NCBI GenBank assembly: GCA_937124615.1
Contig: CAKZKR010000083.1
Coordinates: forward strand, 1 to 40,434
Direction of reading: 5' to 3'
DNA: 40,434 bases
DNA from: an uncultured bacterium
GTDB taxonomy: Bacteria; Hydrogenedentota; Hydrogenedentia; Hydrogenedentales; Hydrogenedentaceae
A program made the translations under genes and the position numbers. Of this stretch, positions 35,108 through 40,434 are shown piece after piece. Numbering within the stretch: the stretch's first letter is position 1; each line of letters starts with the position of its first letter. The notes under the pieces are model-generated. The model searched no databases. It worked only from the letters and a program-made list of their open reading frames with translations, and had not been told where the DNA came from.

Positions 35108-36464
35108 ACCATAGACTCCAGTCAATTAAACTTTCTATCATATCTGTACTGAATACAGGTATTTGTAGCGTATCATATACTTCTTTCCGTTCTCGAAAGG
35201 AATCATCAATAAATATCGGCTTTTTCGATTTAATATACACCGATTTCTTTTCTCCATTGTGCAATTCAATGAATGTGTTAATTAGTTTATCCAATCCAAA
35301 ATCCTGTAATGAAATTTTATACTCCCCTTTATGCCGTGTGAGGACTGTAACCGGAATACCGGATCCCCGGCATTGCATTAGAAATAACACCAGCCGATAA
35401 TTTATTTTCTCTTGAATTACTAGACAATCATCATAATCAATATATACATGGTCAAAATAATACTTATCTTTATCACTTCTGCCCCTTCTTCGGGAAGATG
35501 GAACATAAGCATGAGGAAAATGGTTACACAGACACCGTTGCATCTCTTCTGGAAATTCCTGTTCTATAATCTCTACAGGAATACGCCGGGCATCAAAAAC
35601 AGTGAGCAAGGGTAAATTAACCCCACGGTTGCGAAACAAACCCATACCACCACTAACTCTCGGTGCAATTTCAAGTAGAACCAACTCTCCATGAGCCCGT
35701 TCCTTCATTTGAAAAAACCAAGCTCCCCGTAATCGGAGATGTCCATTGATTACCCTCGCAATTTGGTTAAACCTCTTATCTGTTACAACCCGTGTATCCA
35801 CACTAATTCCGTGCGATACGCGAATACGCTCCCGGGCCCCCACAAAGATTAAGTTTCCTCTATAATCCGTGAAGCAATCAACAGTATATTCCTTCCCGGG
35901 TAGATATTCTAAAATCAACAAGTCCTTCTTGTTTTCTAAAATACCACTTAATTCCCGTTTTGTTTTCACTAGAAATACACCCTTTGAGCCTTCTCCTACC
36001 CGTGGTTTTAAAAATACCGGGAATTGTTGTACCTCGTTTTCCCGATGAAATACTCCGGGAACAGGAATAACCCCTTTAAAATGATCGTAAGTTTTTTGTT
36101 TATCCCGACAAATTCGACAGGTCTTTGCAGGGGACATGAGTACTTTACAGGGTAATTCTCGCTGGTGTTCAATCAAAAATAGACCGGCGGTGTCATGGGC
36201 GGGGAAAACATAATCAATTTCCAATTCCTCTAATAATTTGCAAAACTGAGGAAGAAAAGCCTCCTCATTTACAAAGGGTAATCCTGTAAAATAGTTCCGA
36301 AATAAAAAACAACCCGCATCCCGTTCAAGGCTCGTTGCTCCAAATAATTCTATATGTCTCGAACAGGATAGAGAACGAAATATCTCAAGTCCAATTTCCG
36401 TCCCTCCCGGAAAAATCATAATACGAACAGGAGATATTAACCTTGCGGTGTTTTTCTTTTTCAT
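35100..36464 (-). CDS. ATP-grasp ligase fused to HAD-like domain
   Basis: A 454-residue two-domain protein. Residues 10-320 are an ATP-grasp enzyme of the CarB/PylC-like type: FPGGTEIG near the start, FLKPRVGEGSKGV (151-163), EYLPGKEYTVD (186-196) and LEIAPRVSGG (264-273), where the metal and phosphate ligands lie. Residues about 335-454 look like a HAD fold: DYDD at 343-346 (motif I), VTVLT ending at T376 (motif II), KK at 414-415 and FIDDS at 418-422 (motif IV). The ligase half would activate a carboxylate with ATP and join it to an amine or similar group. The neighbouring aminotransferase could supply the amine. It overlaps that gene by 4 bp (ATGA). Confidence 0.78.
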   Translation of the reverse strand: MKKKNTARLISPVRIMIFPGGTEIGLEIFRSLSCSRHIELFGATSLERDAGCFLFRNYFTGLPFVNEEAFLPQFCKLLEELEIDYVFPAHDTAGLFLIEHQRELPCKVLMSPAKTCRICRDKQKTYDHFKGVIPVPGVFHRENEVQQFPVFLKPRVGEGSKGVFLVKTKRELSGILENKKDLLILEYLPGKEYTVDCFTDYRGNLIFVGARERIRVSHGISVDTRVVTDKRFNQIARVINGHLRLRGAWFFQMKERAHGELVLLEIAPRVSGGMGLFRNRGVNLPLLTVFDARRIPVEIIEQEFPEEMQRCLCNHFPHAYVPSSRRRGRSDKDKYYFDHVYIDYDDCLVIQEKINYRLVLFLMQCRGSGIPVTVLTRHKGEYKISLQDFGLDKLINTFIELHNGEKKSVYIKSKKPIFIDDSFRERKEVYDTLQIPVFSTDMIESLIDWSLWYG

Positions 36465-37624
36465 ACTTCAGCCCACTTGGGGAAAGTCTTTATCATCTCA
36501 CAAATCTTTATAGCATACTCATGAGGCAAGTCTCCATACATCGGCAGACACAAAACCCGTTCCGCCGTTTTATCTGCAACAGGTGTCGGAATCTTAGGAA
36601 TGTCCTTTCTTCCTGCATAATAAGGGATACGATTGCACAAAGGATAAAAATATTTTCGAACAATTACATTACACCGGCGAAGTCTTTTGAATAATTCATT
36701 ACGCGAAATACCATATTTCTCTTTGTCAACCTCAACCGGGAAATACGCATAATTCCAATCACAGTCTTCTGGTTCTGAAACTGTGCAAATACCGGCACAA
36801 TCTCTCAATTGGTCACAATATAATTGGTATAACAATTTTCTCTTCTGTATCTCTCTCGTTACCTTAGACAAAGAAGCAAGTCCAAAAGCAGAGGACAATT
36901 CGTTCATCTTCCCATTAATTCCAACCCCGACCACTGTTTCCTCATCAGCAATACCAAAATTTTTCATATAATATGCCATTTTTGACTGTTCCTGATTATG
37001 GCAAACCAAAGCCCCCCCCTCTGCTGTAGTAAATAATTTTGTAGCATGGAAACTTAATACAGATAAGTCCCCATAATCGCACAGCGAACGCCCTCGATAC
37101 CAAGATCCAAAGGTATGGGCTGAATCATATATAACCGGAATAGAATACTTTTTCGACAAATTGGAAAAGGCATCTACATCACAAGGTGTCCCGTAAACAT
37201 GCACCGGTAGAATGGCTCGAGTGTTAGGAGTAATGGCTTCTTCCACTTTTTGTGGGTCTAAATTATATCCCCCCGGCTGAATATCGCAAAACACGGGCTT
37301 CAAACCATTCCAGCAGATAATATGCGGTGTCGCTGGAAAAGTAAACGGCGTTGTAATAACCTCTCCATCTTCTATATCCAGTATTTTCAAAGCTATCAAC
37401 AATGCAATCGTTCCATTACAGAAAAGAACCAGTTCGGAAACCTTTAAATATTTCTTTAATGCTTCTGTAAACTGCTGGTGCCAGTATGCTTCATTTGTAA
37501 GCCATAGCGTTTTCCAGATATTCGAAAGAAGAGCGTTATACTCTGCCTCTGCTGGCATCATTGGTCGCGTTACATATACCGCCTCTGCAAAACGCTCTTT
37601 CTCGATATATCCCTCTAAATCCAT
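36461..37624 (-). CDS. DegT/DnrJ/EryC1-family PLP aminotransferase
   Basis: A protein of 387 residues with fold-type I aminotransferase features: FCNGTIALLIAL at the phosphate-binding turn, TPFTFPATPH, YDSAHTFG (Asp about 167, pyridine nitrogen) and SFHATKLF with Lys196 as the PLP lysine. GVGINGKMNELSSAFGL follows. These enzymes put an amino group on a nucleotide-linked keto sugar (for example C4 or C3), using glutamate. It is the first gene of the seven-gene operon. The open frame reaches 37678, but AAGGA lies 7 nt before ATG 37624. The matching dehydratase or epimerase that would make the keto sugar is not in the window. Confidence 0.9.
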   Translation of the reverse strand: MDLEGYIEKERFAEAVYVTRPMMPAEAEYNALLSNIWKTLWLTNEAYWHQQFTEALKKYLKVSELVLFCNGTIALLIALKILDIEDGEVITTPFTFPATPHIICWNGLKPVFCDIQPGGYNLDPQKVEEAITPNTRAILPVHVYGTPCDVDAFSNLSKKYSIPVIYDSAHTFGSWYRGRSLCDYGDLSVLSFHATKLFTTAEGGALVCHNQEQSKMAYYMKNFGIADEETVVGVGINGKMNELSSAFGLASLSKVTREIQKRKLLYQLYCDQLRDCAGICTVSEPEDCDWNYAYFPVEVDKEKYGISRNELFKRLRRCNVIVRKYFYPLCNRIPYYAGRKDIPKIPTPVADKTAERVLCLPMYGDLPHEYAIKICEMIKTFPKWAEV

Positions 37625-37666
37625 GAAAACATCCTTTTTAGAAGATGGCACCTGAAACCAATTACA

Positions 37667-37695
37667 ATAATACAACACTCATTAAGTTAGTTTAA
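37667..37695 (-). promoter_or_regulatory. Candidate promoter for the seven-gene glycan operon
   Basis: On the minus strand TTAAAC (37690-37695) and TATTAT (37667-37672) are 17 bp apart, about 43 bp upstream of the aminotransferase start and in the 90-bp divergent gap with an SGNH gene. The -10 box fits well; the -35 box matches only half the consensus. Confidence 0.28.
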
Positions 37696-37714
37696 CATAA
37701 ACGGTATCTGTATC

Positions 37715-38764
37715 ATGAATGAGCAAAATTCGCCTGAAACACAGCAGGATAAACATCGCCAAAAAAGCAATATAAAAAATATCTTTATCAATACCACTCT
37801 ACTTTTTGCCAGTCTTCTTCTTTGTATAGCTATTGCAGAAATATGTTTCGCTTACTGGGAAAGGGTTCTTCTTAATTCGTTAGGAGTGTTTGTCCCTGTT
37901 GACCCGCGTTATGATGGGGCCGCATGGGAAGTAGACCCTATGCAGGCAAGCCGGTTTACATGGCAGGCAGATGGAAATAGCATCGTCCACATTCGTTCCA
38001 AAAACAAAAAACTTATGTATGAACTACGACCCAATGCAGAAATATCAAACATGATAAAAATAAATTCCGACGGATTCCGAGATAAAGAATACTCGCAAGC
38101 AAAACCGAAAAATGTCTTTAGAATTGCGGTTGTTGGAGATTCTGTTACTTTTGGCTGGCGTCAAAGATTAGAAGATACCTATCCCAAAAAATTGGAACAA
38201 CTACTTCAAACAAACCCCTCAGCGAATATCCAATTTGAAGTGCTTAACTTTGGCATTGGCGGTTACAATGCGGAACAAGAGGTGGAATTGATAAAAACCA
38301 AAGTCCTCCATTATCAACCTGACCTTATCCTTATCGGTTTTTGTCCGAATGACGGACAAATCGGTTTTGACGGAGGACTATGGTGGCATTTTTTCCGGGG
38401 ACCCTCTCGAACCATCTCTTTCATAAAATTGTTATTTATATACAGCAGGTATAAGCAGGACGAACTGGCACTACTAAAACCCCCCTATACTGAATTAGCC
38501 GAATTATCGAAACAAAAAAATATCCCCGTGCATGTATGTTTATTCCCTATGCTTCAAGGAGACCATCTATGGTGTCCGCCTTACTTTATCTCATTATTGG
38601 ATGAGTTAAAACTTCCTTATGTAAACCTAATTTCCTCCTTCGCAAAACACAATATAACGGAACTCTTTCTTGACTCTGTCCATTTCACAGTGGCAGGTCA
38701 TAATTTCGTGGCACATGAAATATATCACTACCTCATCTCGAACAAGATTATCCCTACCCCGTAA
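37715..38764 (+). CDS. Membrane-anchored SGNH/GDSL hydrolase-like protein
   Basis: A 349-residue protein with a polar N-terminus, one membrane helix (about 22-45) and an extracytoplasmic SGNH domain. All four blocks can be seen: GDSVTFG (Ser143), GIGGYN (180-185), PND (211-213, Asn212) and DSVHFTVAGH with Asp320 and His323. It would remove or transfer an acyl or sulfate-type ester on a surface glycan. It is divergent from the glycan operon and unlike the SGNH-TPR protein there, with no repeats. No clear SD sequence precedes the ATG. Confidence 0.82.
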   Translation: MNEQNSPETQQDKHRQKSNIKNIFINTTLLFASLLLCIAIAEICFAYWERVLLNSLGVFVPVDPRYDGAAWEVDPMQASRFTWQADGNSIVHIRSKNKKLMYELRPNAEISNMIKINSDGFRDKEYSQAKPKNVFRIAVVGDSVTFGWRQRLEDTYPKKLEQLLQTNPSANIQFEVLNFGIGGYNAEQEVELIKTKVLHYQPDLILIGFCPNDGQIGFDGGLWWHFFRGPSRTISFIKLLFIYSRYKQDELALLKPPYTELAELSKQKNIPVHVCLFPMLQGDHLWCPPYFISLLDELKLPYVNLISSFAKHNITELFLDSVHFTVAGHNFVAHEIYHYLISNKIIPTP

Positions 38765-38801
38765 TACATTGAAAGTTTAGAAATGTATTTTTGCTATCTT
38801 T

Positions 38802-39075
38802 TCATAACAACAAAGGGTCATACACCCTTCCCATAAATAAAATCTTACCGGTAGGATTGTGCATAATCATGAAAATAAAAGGACGATTTCCGATAAATCG
38901 TATCCGTTTTTTTGAATAATTAATAACAACCCCTATTGCTAACTCATCAATAATAACTGCAGAAGCAACTGTCTTTTCTTCATCAACTTTTAAGTATGTC
39001 TGATGTATAATTTTTTCAATCCATATCTTTTCATTGGATATCCCTGAAAAATCTGCCTCGAACCTAAACGGTAAT
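38802..39075 (-). pseudogene. Serpin remnant (C-terminal part only)
   Basis: The minus strand reads, without interruption, the last 90 or so residues of a serpin and then a TGA stop at 38802-38804. Recognisable blocks in order are EADFSGISNEK, IEKIIHQTYLKVDEE (strand leading to the reactive loop), NRPFIFMIMHNPTGKILFMGRVYDP (the serpin signature; here split as NRPFIFMIMHNPTG and KILFMGRV). The 280 or so upstream residues of a normal serpin are missing. The frame upstream of about 39075 loses similarity and meets stops near 39140, and there is no start codon before the remnant. The hinge reads EEKTVASAV instead of EEGTEAAAAT, so inhibitory function would already be doubtful. This occupies most of the 500-bp gap between the SGNH and methyltransferase genes. 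Confidence 0.8.
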
Positions 39076-39264
39076 ACCCTCCCAATTATTTGATGATCTC
39101 TTTTTTCTTTTTTCCTCCCCTTTATTACAGTATTAAACCAATTTTACTATAACGATATACGACAAAAAAATAACGGCAGGTAAAACTATATTTTCCTTTC
39201 ATTTCCATGATAGAATTTATATACACATCCAACTATAGAGAATAACACGACAAATTATTAAAAG

Positions 39265-40110
39265 ATGAAAATAAAAAACTACACATTCCCTGAAGAACAC
39301 TGCGTATACCACAACAGCGAAAAAGGCGTCCTCCTGTATCATACCAATTGCATTGACTTCATGAATTTATTAGTAAAAAAATATCCAAATGGCATTTTTG
39401 ACATGATTTTTGCTGACCCTCCCTATTTCCTCTCCGATGGAGGCATCACTTGTCATGCGGGGAAAATGGTTCCTGTCAACAAAGGGGATTGGGACAAATC
39501 AAAAGAGATAGAAAAAGTTCATGAATTCAATCTAACTTGGCTCTCTCTTTGCCAAAAACTATTAAAATTGAACGGAACAATATGGGTATCCGGCACTCAT
39601 CATGTCATATATTCCGTAGGCTTCGCGATACAGAAGTTAGGAATGAAAATATTGAATGATATTACTTGGGAAAAGCCGAATCCCCCTCCCAATCTCTCTT
39701 GCAGATATTTCACTCATTCTACAGAAACAATTATTTGGGCCGGAAAAAATCAAAAAACAAAACATCGTTTCAATTACGACACGATAAGAAAACTCAATAA
39801 TGGGAAACAAATGAAAAGCGTCTGGACGATCCCTGCCCCGAATGGAAATGAAAAGGTGTTCGGAAAACATCCTACTCAAAAACCTATTCAATTATTAGAC
39901 AGGATCGTTTTAGCAAGCACATTAGAGGAAGACTTCATTTTCGACCCCTTCGCCGGAAGTTCAACAACAGGTTTATCTGCAATTAAACTTAACCGTTTTT
40001 TTGTCGGCTGTGAATTAGAAGAAAAATATATCCGACTATCCATCAAAAGATTAGAGGCATTTATAAACGATAAAAAATCCAATCCAGATTTGTTCGAGGT
40101 ATTAACATGA
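39265..40110 (+). CDS. Beta-class site-specific DNA adenine methyltransferase (type II)
   Basis: A 281-residue N6/N4 aminomethyltransferase. The catalytic motif IV DPPYFLSDGG is near residue 51 and the SAM-binding motif I DPFAGSSTTG near 231, so the order IV-to-I is that of the beta class (as in HinfI, MboII and DpnA). GKHPTQKP (near 206) is another family block, and the GCELEEKYI ending is typical. DPPY favours adenine methylation. The recognition sequence cannot be read off. It overlaps by 4 bp a short ORF that looks like the start of a restriction endonuclease. No obvious SD precedes the ATG. Confidence 0.9.
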   Translation: MKIKNYTFPEEHCVYHNSEKGVLLYHTNCIDFMNLLVKKYPNGIFDMIFADPPYFLSDGGITCHAGKMVPVNKGDWDKSKEIEKVHEFNLTWLSLCQKLLKLNGTIWVSGTHHVIYSVGFAIQKLGMKILNDITWEKPNPPPNLSCRYFTHSTETIIWAGKNQKTKHRFNYDTIRKLNNGKQMKSVWTIPAPNGNEKVFGKHPTQKPIQLLDRIVLASTLEEDFIFDPFAGSSTTGLSAIKLNRFFVGCELEEKYIRLSIKRLEAFINDKKSNPDLFEVLT

Positions 40111-40280
40111 AACCAGGTGGAAAAGGAGGTTCTCATACCATTTCCGGCTTGAGATTTGAAGAAAGGGTAGATTTGATTACACTATTAACTAAAATTCCCG
40201 GATACAAAACAATAAATTCAAAAGAACGGGCAGGTATTGACATTTACTTTATAAAAATACTCTTTCAAAATTGTCTTTAA
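40107..40280 (+). pseudogene. Truncated type II restriction endonuclease-like ORF
   Basis: A 57-codon ORF starts in the methyltransferase stop (ATGA). Its first 34 residues, with GGKGGSHTISGLRFEERVD and LLTKIPGYK, resemble the conserved N-terminus of a group of type II restriction enzymes that sit beside their methylase. After about residue 35 the likeness fades and a TAA ends it at 40280, whereas such enzymes have 200 residues or more. No continuation is seen in other frames before the opposing gene begins at 40324, so the rest appears deleted. The similarity is from memory of the family, not a search. Confidence 0.55.
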
Positions 40281-40323
40281 TAGGTATATGTCTTAAAATT
40301 TACTCCTTTCATTATTACTTTGT

Positions 40324-40434
40324 TTACCACTTTATTTTTTCGTATATGACGAAGAGGGCGGAGGGTTTTTCAGAGAGGGTTATAGGGATTCCGTATTCCA
40401 TTAATTCTTTTCCTGTGAGTTCAAAAGGTTGGGC
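40324..40434 (-). CDS. C-terminal end of a glycoside hydrolase-like protein (partial)
   Basis: The minus strand carries 36 codons and a TAA stop; the gene continues beyond the window. The residues ELTGKELMEYGIPITLSEK and SALFVIYEK look like the last beta strands of an alpha-galactosidase-type hydrolase (a final L-x-G-x-x-L...G-x-x-V-x-L pattern). The family cannot be fixed from so short a piece. Confidence 0.45.
   Translation of the reverse strand, partial: AQPFELTGKELMEYGIPITLSEKPSALFVIYEKIKW

Noticed and set aside
35100-36464. Carbamoyl-phosphate synthase or D-Ala-D-Ala ligase
   Set aside because: The length, the C-terminal HAD-like domain and the glycan operon context do not fit either enzyme; only the ATP-grasp fold is shared.

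Overview
The window looks like a chromosomal contig from an uncultured Gram-negative bacterium with moderately low GC. It carries a complete Na+-translocating NADH:quinone reductase (NQR) operon, lipoproteins, many large polytopic glycosyltransferases, SGNH/TPR proteins, a non-HemE URO-D protein and glycan hydrolases. This mix is typical of planctomycete-like or other candidate-phylum heterotrophs such as Hydrogenedentota. That placement is a guess from gene content, because there is no rRNA or ribosomal protein marker here. Genes are dense, often overlap by 1-26 bp, and several start with TTG or GTG. I saw no tRNA, rRNA, CRISPR array, IS element or prophage.

Layout. 1-1.1 kb: an AT-rich PrsW-like membrane protease gene, GC-rich short repeats, a terminator-like palindrome and nikR. 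1.2-3.6 kb: a GH127 beta-L-arabinofuranosidase-like enzyme. 3.7-10.3 kb (+): an operon dprE1-dprE2-ubiA (decaprenylphosphoryl-arabinose type pathway) running into glgC and a sugar-symporter-like MFS protein with a large insertion. 10.3-11.5 kb: a GT4 glycosyltransferase. 11.9-18.9 kb (-): nqrABCDEF-apbE; ApbE would attach FMN to the SGAT motifs visible in NqrB and NqrC. 19.1-22.8 kb: an SDR, an exported metallophosphoesterase, a URO-D/MtaA-like protein and a lipoprotein. 22.9-25.6 kb (+): xseA-xseB-ispA, with an unusual SSB-like tip on XseB. 25.6-27.3 kb: a GT-C-like membrane protein.

27.3-37.6 kb (-) is a tightly packed seven-gene operon. In order of transcription it encodes a DegT aminotransferase, an ATP-grasp/HAD fusion, a SAM methyltransferase, a polyprenyl-phosphate GT2, an SGNH-TPR protein and two large GT-C membrane proteins, the last with C-terminal TPR-like repeats. 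A second SGNH protein is divergent at 37.7 kb. Together these look like a dedicated system for making and decorating an aminosugar-containing surface glycan, not one I can match to a named pathway. 38.8-40.4 kb is a scar-like region: a truncated serpin remnant, a beta-class adenine methyltransferase, a truncated restriction-endonuclease-like ORF that overlaps it, and the C-terminus of a hydrolase running off the window.

The most interesting points are the polyprenyl-arabinose operon outside its classical mycobacterial setting, the ATP-grasp/HAD-containing glycan operon, the MFS protein with an extra domain of about 250 residues, the SSB-like tail on XseB, and the decayed serpin and restriction genes around an intact methyltransferase.
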